Positions 51,713 to 60,071 of a DNA stretch of 64,000 nucleotides are shown here, piece after piece (within the stretch, counting starts at the first letter, position 1; each line of letters begins with the position of its first letter). Where the stretch lies: the NCBI RefSeq assembly GCF_900129935.1, contig NZ_FQXJ01000016.1, positions 62,001 through 126,000 of the forward strand, written 5' to 3'. The translations under genes were made by a program, and so were the position numbers. The DNA is from Desulfosporosinus lacus DSM 15449 (GTDB taxonomy: Bacteria; Bacillota; Desulfitobacteriia; Desulfitobacteriales; Desulfitobacteriaceae). The notes under the pieces were generated by a model. That model saw only the letters and a program-made list of their open reading frames with translations, was not told where the DNA came from and did not search any database.

Positions 51713-52063
51713 CTAGGAAGACATCCTTCTCTCCAACTCCAGACCGTACTCAGGCTGTGATAATTGGGCTTTCACTTTAAGAATGCTCGCTCGTCTTCTT
51801 TCGTCTGATCTCCTGCTAAATTCCAAGCCATTCATTGTAATAGTTTCCTGTTTTCTATGAATCTTAACGTAAAAGATAAGGGAACCGATAACAGCAAAAA
51901 AGATTGCTAACACAAAGTAGGTTGTTGCTAGAGATATATAAATTGTATAGTCATAAGTATTTGCTTGTGCAGTAATTACGTCCTTAATGAGCAAGACTTT
52001 TGAATAACCCATTCCATAGAACAATAAAGAGGAAAGATAACAAATTACAGTTACATTTGGCAT
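51713..52063 (-). CDS. Small two-helix membrane protein of unknown function
   Basis: A 116-residue protein from the ATG at 52063 with a GGAGGGTG site (frame open to 52126). It has a hydrophobic N-terminal segment (VTVICYLSSLLFYGMGY) and a strong helix (ISLATTYFVLAIFFAVIGSLIFYV, in pieces), then a basic tail of about 45 residues with RRSDERRRASILKVKAQL. The topology suggests the tail is cytoplasmic. No family recognised. Confidence 0.6.
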   Translation of the reverse strand: MPNVTVICYLSSLLFYGMGYSKVLLIKDVITAQANTYDYTIYISLATTYFVLAIFFAVIGSLIFYVKIHRKQETITMNGLEFSRRSDERRRASILKVKAQLSQPEYGLELERRMSS

Positions 52064-52156
52064 ATTACACCCTCCAATTAATCCAGACGATATTTTGATC
52101 TTCGAAATTAACAACCAAGGACCCATTGCCCTTTCTTTATAAGTACTTCTTCCTTA

Positions 52157-52318
52157 TTAACCACACATTGCCCAATCTCCAGTAATGCATTCGGTACATC
52201 CTCCTACATGTATCAGTCTGTTCCGACACACTGGGCACTTGCCGTTGTGGATTAGCCACTGTTCACAGGGCTCCAGGCAATAGGTCTTTCGGTTGCAATC
52301 TACGCATGCATCGTTCAT
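52157..52318 (-). CDS. 53-residue cysteine-rich protein (probable zinc protein)
   Basis: Too short for ordinary gene calling. ATG at 52318 after GAGAGGCG, stop at 52157. Nine cysteines: CVDC at 5-8, Cys14, Cys18, CPVC at 28-31, CTEC at 41-44 and Cys52, plus two His. The spacing C-x2-C..C-x3-C..C-x2-C..C-x2-C is that of paired zinc knuckles or a small zinc-ribbon. The neighbour toward 51.7 kb is in the same direction about 90 bases on. Role unknown; metal storage, anti-sigma or a nucleic-acid-binding adaptor are possible. Confidence 0.6.
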   Translation of the reverse strand: MNDACVDCNRKTYCLEPCEQWLIHNGKCPVCRNRLIHVGGCTECITGDWAMCG

Positions 52319-52615
52319 TATATTCGCCTCTCAGTACAGGTATTTGTAATTTATGCGAACCTATGTTCTTATTATAGCGATATTCTGTACGAATATCAAT
52401 AGAAAACCGTTCCTTTTTGCGATAAAATTTACTTTGATTAGGAGTCTGTTACTCTTACATCAACCTTTAAAGCGCAGAAATCAGGCATGGAGCCTGATTT
52501 CTGCGCTTATATGTTGTCGCCAAACGTACTGGTTTAGTATATTTTAAAGCTTATTCTACAGAATAATACTCAGATGTTTAGAGAGACGAGGCGATATTGT
52601 TTGGAACAAAGACCT
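52319..52615. other. Intergenic region with terminator hairpin upstream of the FNT gene
   Basis: No further gene seen. A perfect 17-bp hairpin AAGCGCAGAAATCAGGC/GCCTGATTTCTGCGCTT (52470-52508, loop ATGGA) stands alone between two divergent genes. As it terminates nothing obvious, it may be the end of a short RNA or a leftover from a lost gene. Confidence 0.55.
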
Positions 52616-53506
52616 ATGAATACCGTTGAAGCAGTAGAAGAAACCATTAAAGTTGGTGAGAATAAGGCGGCTAAAACCCATACCTTTCAAACACTCATAG
52701 CGGGAATCCTTGCGGGTACATTTATAGCACTTGGGGCATTCGCAGCGGCTATGGCCTCTCATGGCATGGAAAACATCGGGCTTGCTAAGCTTGTTGCCGG
52801 AACAATTTTCCCTGTGGGACTTATATTAATTGTAATTTGTGGAGGAGAGCTTTTTACAGGTAATACCCTCCTTATCCTAGCTTTCATCGAAAAAAAGATA
52901 ACTGCCAGACAAATGCTTAGAAACTGGATTATTGTCTATACTGGAAATTTTATCGGGACACTGCTTATTGCGTTTTTAGTATTTAATTCAGGATTACTTT
53001 CAACCAATGATGGAATGCTTGGAGGCTATGCCCTCAAGGTTGCCTCCTACAAGGGAGGGCTCACTTTCATTCAGGCATTTTCCAGCGGAATACTCTGTAA
53101 TCTCTTGGTATGTCTTGCAGTTTGGGGATCATACACTGCAAGTGATGTATTTGGCAAGATATTAATCATTTGGTTTCCTGTAATGACGTTTATCGTATCT
53201 GGCTTTGAGCACAGTGTTGCTAACATGTATTATTTTACAATAGCGGCCCTTGCCAAGCTAAACAGCACATTTGTTGAGGCCGCGCATATAGGGGATCAAA
53301 TTGCAAATATCAATCTTGTCCATATTCTATTGAATATAATACCTGTTACTCTCGGCAATATTGTTGGTGGCGCCTTTTTTGTAGGGTTAGCTTATTGGGC
53401 AGGCTATAAGTACATTCCAAATCTATATAAGCTGGAAAAGGGTGCTTCTAAACAAAAATATAAAGCTCAATTTCGAAGAATCCGAGCTCATCTAAGCGGA
53501 AAATAG
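52616..53506 (+). CDS. Formate/nitrite transporter family (FNT) channel
   Basis: About 296 residues, six helices. FNT motifs are AGTFIALGAFAAAMASHG in helix 1, FPVGLILIVICGGELFTGN, SSGILCNLLVCLAVWGSYTA and SGFEHSVANMYYF with the central gating His. The family moves formate, nitrite, acetate or hydrosulfide; Thr and Lys filter residues cannot be matched safely to one substrate. The start is uncertain: ATG 52616 matches family length but its ribosome site is poor, and in-frame TTG 52601 and ATG 52574 exist. It converges with hgcB, six bases apart. Confidence 0.88.
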   Translation: MNTVEAVEETIKVGENKAAKTHTFQTLIAGILAGTFIALGAFAAAMASHGMENIGLAKLVAGTIFPVGLILIVICGGELFTGNTLLILAFIEKKITARQMLRNWIIVYTGNFIGTLLIAFLVFNSGLLSTNDGMLGGYALKVASYKGGLTFIQAFSSGILCNLLVCLAVWGSYTASDVFGKILIIWFPVMTFIVSGFEHSVANMYYFTIAALAKLNSTFVEAAHIGDQIANINLVHILLNIIPVTLGNIVGGAFFVGLAYWAGYKYIPNLYKLEKGASKQKYKAQFRRIRAHLSGK

Positions 53507-53511
53507 GGGCA

Positions 53512-53811
53512 TTAACAACAATTGTCTCCACTCCCCCCCGAACAATCGCAACTCGGTTCTGTTCCAGTCAGCCAACCCATAATAATAGCGTAAGCACACC
53601 CCACACCCGGCTTAACTTCAATGGCATTAAAGGGACAGTTTTTAACGCAAGCACCGCATTCCATACAGCGATCCTTATCGAGAATGACCGCTTTCCTGTC
53701 TTCTATTACAAATACATTATGGGGGCAAACCTCAAGGCACCTGCCGCAACCCTTGCATTGATCTGAGTTCAGTTTCAAAGTAGCAACATTTTTTAAATAT
53801 CGATTTTTCAT
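53512..53811 (-). CDS. hgcB: HgcB, 2[4Fe-4S] ferredoxin of mercury methylation
   Basis: A 99-residue ferredoxin. Two cluster motifs, CKGCGRCLEVCP and CMECGACVKNCP, are followed by a conserved GCAYAII cysteine and a C-terminal CC pair, all HgcB features not found in ordinary 2[4Fe-4S] ferredoxins. HgcB reduces the corrinoid of HgcA and is thought to deliver Hg(II) through its C-terminal cysteines. ATG 53811 is preferred; an in-frame TTG at 53820 lies too near the AGGAGG. It is 17 bases after hgcA in the same transcript. Confidence 0.93.
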   Translation of the reverse strand: MKNRYLKNVATLKLNSDQCKGCGRCLEVCPHNVFVIEDRKAVILDKDRCMECGACVKNCPFNAIEVKPGVGCAYAIIMGWLTGTEPSCDCSGGSGDNCC

Positions 53812-53828
53812 ATCTAACAAAAACCTCC

Positions 53829-54836
53829 TTAGAGTTTAATAAAGCTATCAACTAAAATCAGAAGGATTCCCAAGACGATTGAGATGATTATCGCTGGAAC
53901 TGCTTTTCTCATCTCTTTCAAGACCCCGGAAAAAGAAGTGAATGTCGAAGAACCTGTAAAGTTCATTGCTAAATAAGCTGATACAGGGGGCAGAATAAAA
54001 ATATACCCCAGAGCTCTCAAAATACTATACTGAGGAACAGCGGTCCATCCATTAAGAATGTTAACGGTGACAGCCCAGATAAATCCCAACAACCAGCCTT
54101 TCCACGCGAAAGGACTGCCTGGAATCCATGGTAGTAAGACCGGAGTTAAAACGCATCCTATGATGACTGCTCCTATATAAGCGTAAAAATCAACGATTCC
54201 AAAAGGTCCTAAGCCAAGTAGATTCAAAAGAAAGAGTACCCCAAAAATCATCAAGGAAACTTTTGAAGTCCCAACAAGTTCTATCGGAGTCAGTACAAGT
54301 CGGTCATACGCAGTGAACTTGACCCTGCGCATTTCTGACGTTGCTTTCATTCCTGACTTGAGAAATTCTTGGAGATCCTTGGCCCTCACTGGGCCATAAA
54401 CCACTTTGAAACCAGAAAACTTGGTGACTTCGTGTGCACTTATACCCGGTGCCCCCAACTGTGGTACAATAACCGTTCTGTGAGAGACAACCTTCTCAAG
54501 TTGTACAATAGCCATTCGGTTTAGCAGCTCTTGGGTACCAAAAGTTCCTTTTCCGGCAGCACACCATACATTGACCCCCTTGGTATCCAGCACTAAAATC
54601 CAAGCATTGACCTCCATCAATTCTTTTCTTAAGCTATCGAAGCTCATTTTGTAATTAGCGGAAACAAGGACTGGAGAATTGCTATCTGGTTTTCCCACAC
54701 TATAGAGTCCGGGTTCCACTTTAAAGTTCATTCTGTTAATTCCCCAACGAGCCTTCCAGGTCCCCAATTTATCATTAAACGTTAATTCAGCTGAAGTCTG
54801 GATGATTTTCAATTCTCTGCTACTGGAAATTTCCAT
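53829..54836 (-). CDS. hgcA: HgcA, corrinoid methyltransferase of mercury methylation
   Basis: A 335-residue protein with the diagnostic cap-helix motif NVWCAAGK at residues 89-96 (Cys92 is the expected lower cobalt ligand) inside a soluble CFeSP-like corrinoid domain (~40-165), and about five membrane helices from residue ~190 on. HgcA transfers a methyl carbanion from methylcob(III)alamin to Hg(II). With hgcB directly downstream the pair is complete and both have intact key residues, so the host is predicted to make methylmercury under anaerobic conditions. The methyl group is thought to come from one-carbon metabolism. Confidence 0.95.
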   Translation of the reverse strand: MEISSSRELKIIQTSAELTFNDKLGTWKARWGINRMNFKVEPGLYSVGKPDSNSPVLVSANYKMSFDSLRKELMEVNAWILVLDTKGVNVWCAAGKGTFGTQELLNRMAIVQLEKVVSHRTVIVPQLGAPGISAHEVTKFSGFKVVYGPVRAKDLQEFLKSGMKATSEMRRVKFTAYDRLVLTPIELVGTSKVSLMIFGVLFLLNLLGLGPFGIVDFYAYIGAVIIGCVLTPVLLPWIPGSPFAWKGWLLGFIWAVTVNILNGWTAVPQYSILRALGYIFILPPVSAYLAMNFTGSSTFTSFSGVLKEMRKAVPAIIISIVLGILLILVDSFIKL

Positions 54837-54889
54837 ATTAGCGACACCTCTTCAAAAGATTTAGGATATAATTGATGGCAGGCTCGGGA

Positions 54890-54950
54890 ATATAGATAAA
54901 TATCTATATCATAACCATATTATACTTCTTACATAGATAACTGTCTATAT
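54890..54950 (-). promoter_or_regulatory. hgcAB promoter overlapped by two ATAGATA palindromes
   Basis: Minus strand TAGACA (54947-54942), 17-bp spacer, TATAAT (54924-54919). One palindrome, ATATAGATA-AA-TATCTATAT (54890-54909), covers the expected start site; a second, ATAGATA..TCTAT (about 54932-54948), covers the -35 and spacer. Paired sites of this kind fit a repressor of the ArsR/SmtB size class. ArsR-like control of hgcAB is known in other species; no arsR gene is present in this window. Confidence 0.7.
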
Positions 54951-55315
54951 GGAGGTAAGATTTATCCAGCTACAATCAAATCTCGAGGGACTATTTCTTT
55001 ATTGAGCATTCTTAAACTTAGCTTAGAAACGGCATCTTAATTATGAAATAGTATCTTAATATAGTAATTAAATATAGTAGTAAAATATTGTAGCTACTGC
55101 CAAATAACAAACCTTCTGAAAGCAGAAACAATAGGATCCGGAGTATTAAGGCCTCCGGACGGACAAGTTAAAATAAGAGTGTCTTGAAAAGCCCGTGATT
55201 ATGAGATAGAATTTTTTTAATCCAATTTTAATTTTTAACAAATTCTCCTTGAAGTCTTTTGGGTTAGAATACAAACATACTCAATTACATCACAAAACAC
55301 CAAGGAGGAAATTTT
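54951..55315. other. Gene-free region between hgcA and the UBA-like gene
   Basis: AT-rich, with no frame worth calling. A TCCGGAG/CTCCGGA stem (55137-55159) is the only clear inverted repeat. The right end has CAAGGAGG for the next gene. Confidence 0.5.
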
Positions 55316-55864
55316 ATGACAACCCTAGAGCAAGTGGAAAAACTGCGTGCCATGGCAAATGTAACCTATGACGAGGCAAAGGTCGCTTTAGATGCCGCAA
55401 ACGGAGATTTGCTAGAAGCCATTATCTACCTGGAGAAACAGGGTAAGGTAAACTCACCAAGCGGAGGCGGTTATTACAGCAGCCAAAAAACTGCGGACAC
55501 AAGCACAGGAGCCTACAAAGAAGCATGCTGGGAAAAGCAAGCAAAGAACTGCGACGCTGGAACAAGCTTTACTTCTCTAATAAAAAAATTCGGAGCATTT
55601 TGCATGAAGTTAATTCGCAAGGGCAACGCAAATTCCTTTGAAGTGCTCAAAGGTGAGGAAAGCAAAGCTTCTACTCCTGTCACTGGCTTTGCCTTGCTGT
55701 TGATCTTCGCCCCCTGGATTACTATTCCACTGATTATCATTGGACTATTCTTTGGTTTTCGCTATCGTTTCAACGGTCCAGATTTCAAAGACAACACCGT
55801 CAATGACGCGATGAATAGCGCGGCGGATGCAGCCGTAAACCTTAAAAAGTCCATGGAAAAATAA
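55316..55864 (+). CDS. UBA-like / DUF4342-type membrane protein
   Basis: A 182-residue protein. Residues 1-42 (TLEQVEKLRAMANVTYDEAKVALDAANGDLLEAIIYLEKQG in pieces) form a UBA/TS-N three-helix domain, as in elongation factor Ts. A linker rich in Ser and Gly follows, then a basic region and one or two membrane-spanning stretches (~120-150: GFALLLIFAPWITIPLIIIGLFFGF). The arrangement is that of DUF4342 proteins. Perfect AGGAGG start. It lies 29 bases before a response regulator and is likely co-transcribed, so it may be part of the signalling unit. Confidence 0.75.
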   Translation: MTTLEQVEKLRAMANVTYDEAKVALDAANGDLLEAIIYLEKQGKVNSPSGGGYYSSQKTADTSTGAYKEACWEKQAKNCDAGTSFTSLIKKFGAFCMKLIRKGNANSFEVLKGEESKASTPVTGFALLLIFAPWITIPLIIIGLFFGFRYRFNGPDFKDNTVNDAMNSAADAAVNLKKSMEK

Positions 55865-55893
55865 AAAAACCATTTGAAATGGCGGGGCATTCA

Positions 55894-56568
55894 ATGAGTT
55901 CTAAAATACTGATTATTGAGGATGAGGAAAAAATTGCCCGATTTGTCGAGCTTGAGCTTGGCTATGAGGGCTATACCACAACAAAGGCTTTTGATGGCAG
56001 AACAGGGCTTGAACTCGCTGAAACAGGCGAGTTCGACCTCGTTTTGCTGGATGTTATGTTGCCTAAGTTGAGCGGCATGGAAGTGCTGCGCAGAATTCGC
56101 AGAACCTCCTCGGTTCCTGTCATCATGCTGACGGCGCGGGACAGTGTGGTGGATAAGGTTTCCGGCCTTGACAGCGGGGCAAGCGATTATATCACTAAAC
56201 CCTTTGCCATTGAGGAGCTTCTGGCCCGGATTCGCACCGCACTCAGGAAAACCGTGCAGGAAGACGCAGTGTTGTCCGCCTCCGGTCTGGTGTTGGATGC
56301 CAGTCGCCATACGGTTACCATGATGGGAACACCTATTGAACTGACCAAACGTGAATTTGACCTACTTCACTATCTGCTAAAAAATAAAGGATTGGTCATT
56401 TCACGGGAAGCTCTGCTCGAAAATGTATGGGGTTTTGATTTTCAGGGAGAAACCAACGCCGTCGATGTTTACGTGCGTTTTCTGCGTGGAAAAATCGACG
56501 AGGTGTTCGATGTCAAATTGATTCATACCGTAAGGGGAGTGGGGTATGTGATTAAGGATGGAAAATGA
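55894..56568 (+). CDS. OmpR/PhoB-family response regulator
   Basis: A 224-residue regulator. The receiver (1-118) has EDEE at 9-12, Asp in LLDVMLPKLSG, T in MLTARD and K in ITKPF. The DNA-binding winged helix (~125-224) has ELTKREFDLLHYLLKNKG and TNAVDVYVRFLRGKID..IHTVRGVGYVIK. An ATG at 55879 is in frame; the one at 55894 begins at MSSKILIIEDE after GGCGGGG. It overlaps the kinase gene by 11 bases. Confidence 0.92.
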   Translation: MSSKILIIEDEEKIARFVELELGYEGYTTTKAFDGRTGLELAETGEFDLVLLDVMLPKLSGMEVLRRIRRTSSVPVIMLTARDSVVDKVSGLDSGASDYITKPFAIEELLARIRTALRKTVQEDAVLSASGLVLDASRHTVTMMGTPIELTKREFDLLHYLLKNKGLVISREALLENVWGFDFQGETNAVDVYVRFLRGKIDEVFDVKLIHTVRGVGYVIKDGK

Positions 56569-58021
56569 GCCGGTAAACAATCCCACTAACCGTATTGGCG
56601 ATAAAATACGGTTTTCTCTTGTATGGAAGCTCAACTTCAGACTATTTTTTCGTTTGCTGGTGATGTTTTTGACCCTGGATGTGGTTATGTGTCTGGTATC
56701 CACAGCAGGGCTGATAGTACACGCCGAACAGACTGTGGCTTCGACAGCCCAAATGCTGAAGCAAACAGGACTGCCTGCCACGGATGCGGAAAACTGGCTT
56801 GAGCTTACCGGATACAGCGTTGTTCTTCAGACAGGAGAACCGGAAGGGTTTAAACTGCCCGAAAGTTTGCAGACCCTGATTTCCAAACACAGTGCATCCG
56901 GTGTGAGGAGTATCGACCTGCCGGATTCGAAAGGCTTGCCCTTTTGGGAAGATTCAGAGGATATTACTTATAATGCCATCATCGATGATAGCGAAGGTTC
57001 TTATCTTATTTCCATCCGTCTTCAGGAGACCCTGCTCATATTTGCAGGGATATTTGCTATTCTATTAATGTTGGAGCTTTTAATGCTATTCAGCAGCATC
57101 TTCTCAGGCGCTAGAAGCATCCGAAAAACCCTCCGCCCCATTGAAGAATTAGCTAAAGCTGCGCAGAATTTGAATACTGACGGGGTCTTTACTCCAGAAC
57201 AACTGGAAGTTCTGGCAGGTAAGTTGGACGACATCAATGCTACAAGGCTAGATACAAGAATTTCAGTGGGCGATACTCAAAGCGAACTTAAAACTCTGGC
57301 CTCTGCCATTAACGGGATGTTAGACCGAATTAATGATTCCTACCGCTCTCAAGTGCGCTTTGTGTCAGATGCGTCCCATGAGCTCAGGACACCGATTTCT
57401 GTAATCCAGGGGTATGCAAATCTGCTGGATCGCTGGGGAAAGAATGATGAAAAGACGTTGCAGGAATCTATCGATGCAATCAAAGATGAAACAGCGAATA
57501 TGAAAGGCTTGGTGGAACAACTCTTGTTTCTGGCACGAGGCGACAACAACACCATGGCTTTGCAAATAGAGCGATTTGAGCTGTCTGCCCTTGCGGAAGA
57601 AGTACTGCGGGAAACCCAAATGATAGACAGTGGGCACGAATACAGTTCGAGTGTTACCTCCGTTTTCATTAACGCGGATAAAGGGCTTATCAAACAGGCG
57701 GCTCGGATACTGATCGACAATGCTATAAAATACACTCCCACAGGTAAACGAATCACTATTTCTGTTTCGGGAGCAGACAGCTATGCCAGGTTGACCGTAC
57801 AAGATGAAGGTATTGGTATAGCTCCCGATGCGGTTCCTCAGATTTTTGACCGGTTTTTTCGCGCCGACGAATCCCGTGCCAGAGCTACGGGTGGAACCGG
57901 ACTGGGCTTATCCATCGCAAAGTGGATCACAGAACGGCATGGCGGACACATGGAGGTCTTGAGCAGGCAGGATATCGGCACTAGAATTTCCATTGTACTC
58001 CTAACAGCAAGCGATTCATGA
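56558..58021 (+). CDS. Membrane sensor histidine kinase (ArlS/CssS-like)
   Basis: A 487-residue kinase. Two helices (about 27-58 and 160-185) flank an extracytoplasmic domain of about 100 residues. A HAMP-like linker, the phospho-acceptor motif FVSDASHELRTPISVIQGYANLL, then N box LIDNAIKYTP, G1 VQDEGIGIAPDAVPQIFDRFFR, and G2 GTGLGLSIAK follow. Catalytic residues are all present. Forms the two-component system with the upstream OmpR-type regulator. Its signal is unknown; homologues sense envelope stress. Confidence 0.92.
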   Translation: MENEPVNNPTNRIGDKIRFSLVWKLNFRLFFRLLVMFLTLDVVMCLVSTAGLIVHAEQTVASTAQMLKQTGLPATDAENWLELTGYSVVLQTGEPEGFKLPESLQTLISKHSASGVRSIDLPDSKGLPFWEDSEDITYNAIIDDSEGSYLISIRLQETLLIFAGIFAILLMLELLMLFSSIFSGARSIRKTLRPIEELAKAAQNLNTDGVFTPEQLEVLAGKLDDINATRLDTRISVGDTQSELKTLASAINGMLDRINDSYRSQVRFVSDASHELRTPISVIQGYANLLDRWGKNDEKTLQESIDAIKDETANMKGLVEQLLFLARGDNNTMALQIERFELSALAEEVLRETQMIDSGHEYSSSVTSVFINADKGLIKQAARILIDNAIKYTPTGKRITISVSGADSYARLTVQDEGIGIAPDAVPQIFDRFFRADESRARATGGTGLGLSIAKWITERHGGHMEVLSRQDIGTRISIVLLTASDS

Positions 58022-58105
58022 TCGACCATTGGAATTCTCTGTCCAGGAGCAAAATAATTATTCCACATATGGAACGATTTCTTAAAAAGATTTTAGATAA
58101 AATAG

Positions 58106-58150
58106 TCAGGCACTCTTCATAATTTTGAAGAGTGCCTGATATTTTATTCT
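58106..58150 (+). terminator. Terminator between the two-component operon and dctM
   Basis: Perfect 14-bp stem TCAGGCACTCTTCA/TGAAGAGTGCCTGA with loop TAATTT, then TATTTTATTCTTTTT. It serves the plus-strand kinase operon. Confidence 0.85.
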
Positions 58151-58228
58151 TTTTCGGAAGACTTTTCATCTTTATTACCGCGTCTTCAAAAGCATTAAAC
58201 GATTCTTTTCCTTCAGCATTGCTTTATT

Positions 58229-59542
58229 TTACGAACCCTTCAGCAGTTCTGGTAAATAGGTTGCAATCCCGGGGAAAATCATCAGCAAGATTAAACATAT
58301 GAGTATTGTAAACAGGAATGGCCATACACCCTTAAAAATTGTTTCTAAGGGGATCTCCGGAGCGATTCCTTTAATAATATAAACATTCATCCCAACCGGA
58401 GGGGTAATTACACCCATGCCTACCACCAATACTACAACGACCCCAAACCAAATCGGGTCATATCCAAGTGTATTTACTACCACTGGGAAAAATATTGGGA
58501 CAGTGAGTAAAATTAGTGCTAATGCATCAATAAAGCAACCTAGTATGAGGTAGATGAAGAGAATCATGCCCATAATAGCAAACGGTGGCAAGGGAAGAGA
58601 GCCGACCCAATTTGCCAATTCAGAGGGCACTCTGCTAATAGCCATAAACCGGCCAAACATAACAGCACCTGCAAGCATAAGCATAATCATAGCGCTGGTT
58701 CGAGTAGTATCAAATAAGGACTTTTTCAGGTTTTCCCAGCTAATCCTCTTTTCTAAAAGACTAATAATTAGTATGCCCCCGGCGCCTACTGCACCTGCCT
58801 CTGTAGGCGTAAACCATCCGGCAAAGAGGCCTCCTACAGAAAGAATAAATATAGCCAAGGCTTCCCCCAGTCCTCCCCGCAGAGATTGAATTCTTTCTCT
58901 CCAGCTTGATTTGTCACCTGCAGGTCCAAGACTCGGATTACGCAAAGTAAGCAAGTAAATCATGCCCATGTTTAAGAATGTCAGAAGAATCCCAGGCACG
59001 ATCCCTGCCATAAATAGGGTTCCCACAGACTGTTCAGTGGCCGTGCCATACAAAATAAAAATAACACTCGGGGGAATCATTATCCCTAAAACGCCTCCTG
59101 CTGCAATACTGGCTGTGGATAATGATTTGTCGTAATTATATTTATCCATCTCAGGCAGTGCAATAGCCGCCATTGTTGCCGCTGTTGCAGTATTAGATCC
59201 GCAAATTGCTCCGAAAACAGCACAAGCTGCTTGGGTAGCAATTGCCAGCCCACCCGGCAGATGTCCGATCATCTTATAAGCAAAAACATAGAGACTCGTG
59301 CCAATTCCTGAATAATAAGCCAGAAACCCCATCCAAACAAACATGGCAATAACACTCAGGGAATAAGAGGTAAACGTATTGTACAGTTCTTTGGCTACCA
59401 TGTCCAAAGATGCCGGTACTGAAGTGAGGTAACTGAAGCCGACAAAACCAACGAGTGCCATGGAATAGGCAATCGGCATCCGCACGATTACCAAGCCAAA
59501 GAAAATTGCGATCCCAATTAGCCCAACTAAAAATATACTCAT
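58229..59542 (-). CDS. dctM: TRAP transporter large permease DctM
   Basis: A 437-residue membrane protein with about 12 helices (DctM family, IT superfamily). Motifs include FGAICGSNTATAATMAAIALPEMDKYNYDKSLSTASIAAGG (in parts), LGIMIPPSVIFILYGTATEQSVGTLFMAGIVPG and GVITPPVGMNVYIIKGIA. It forms the Na+-driven translocation path with DctQ. It overlaps dctQ by four bases. The substrate, usually a dicarboxylate or other organic acid, depends on DctP. Confidence 0.93.
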   Translation of the reverse strand: MSIFLVGLIGIAIFFGLVIVRMPIAYSMALVGFVGFSYLTSVPASLDMVAKELYNTFTSYSLSVIAMFVWMGFLAYYSGIGTSLYVFAYKMIGHLPGGLAIATQAACAVFGAICGSNTATAATMAAIALPEMDKYNYDKSLSTASIAAGGVLGIMIPPSVIFILYGTATEQSVGTLFMAGIVPGILLTFLNMGMIYLLTLRNPSLGPAGDKSSWRERIQSLRGGLGEALAIFILSVGGLFAGWFTPTEAGAVGAGGILIISLLEKRISWENLKKSLFDTTRTSAMIMLMLAGAVMFGRFMAISRVPSELANWVGSLPLPPFAIMGMILFIYLILGCFIDALALILLTVPIFFPVVVNTLGYDPIWFGVVVVLVVGMGVITPPVGMNVYIIKGIAPEIPLETIFKGVWPFLFTILICLILLMIFPGIATYLPELLKGS

Positions 59543-60051
59543 CTCGTCACCTTCTTAGCTGTATCGATACCGAGTACTTCTCTGAAAGAAACCAGAGACT
59601 TAAACAACAACACCAAACACAGCCCCACCAAACCGAAAGCAACTAAATAAATGAAAGGGTAGACAGGTATCTCGGCAGACGGTGAAACAAGCCCTTTTAT
59701 CTTCATCGTTTGACCGAATTTTCCAAGGGACCAGGCCGCGGCAGCCCACAATATTGAAGAAGCGGTATTAACTAAAACTGCTGCAATGGATTGTGTCTTT
59801 CGAGGCAGACGTTCCATGATAAAGCTCACAGCAATATGACCATCTTGAAAAGCACAGTGTGCCAGAGCTAAGGCTACCCCCATTCCTGTTAAAAATCCTA
59901 CCAGCTCATAAGTTCCTAAAATAGGTTGGTTGAAAACGGTCCGTAAAACAATATTTGCTACAATCAACAGCATTACCGAAAAGAAACATAGTCCGGCTAA
60001 TCTATCTAAGATACTGCTTACTTTTTTTACTAGGTGAGATAATTGCTTCAA
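59539..60051 (-). CDS. dctQ: TRAP transporter small permease DctQ
   Basis: A 170-residue protein with four helices (ending about 44, 68, 112, 152). The segment VMLLIVANIVLRTVFNQPILGTYELVGFLTG is the DctQ signature (N..LR..F......EE/ELV). It associates with DctM in the membrane. It lies 20 bases after dctP. Confidence 0.9.
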   Translation of the reverse strand: MKQLSHLVKKVSSILDRLAGLCFFSVMLLIVANIVLRTVFNQPILGTYELVGFLTGMGVALALAHCAFQDGHIAVSFIMERLPRKTQSIAAVLVNTASSILWAAAAWSLGKFGQTMKIKGLVSPSAEIPVYPFIYLVAFGLVGLCLVLLFKSLVSFREVLGIDTAKKVTR

Positions 60052-60071
60052 CTCCAGATTCCCCCTCAGGA

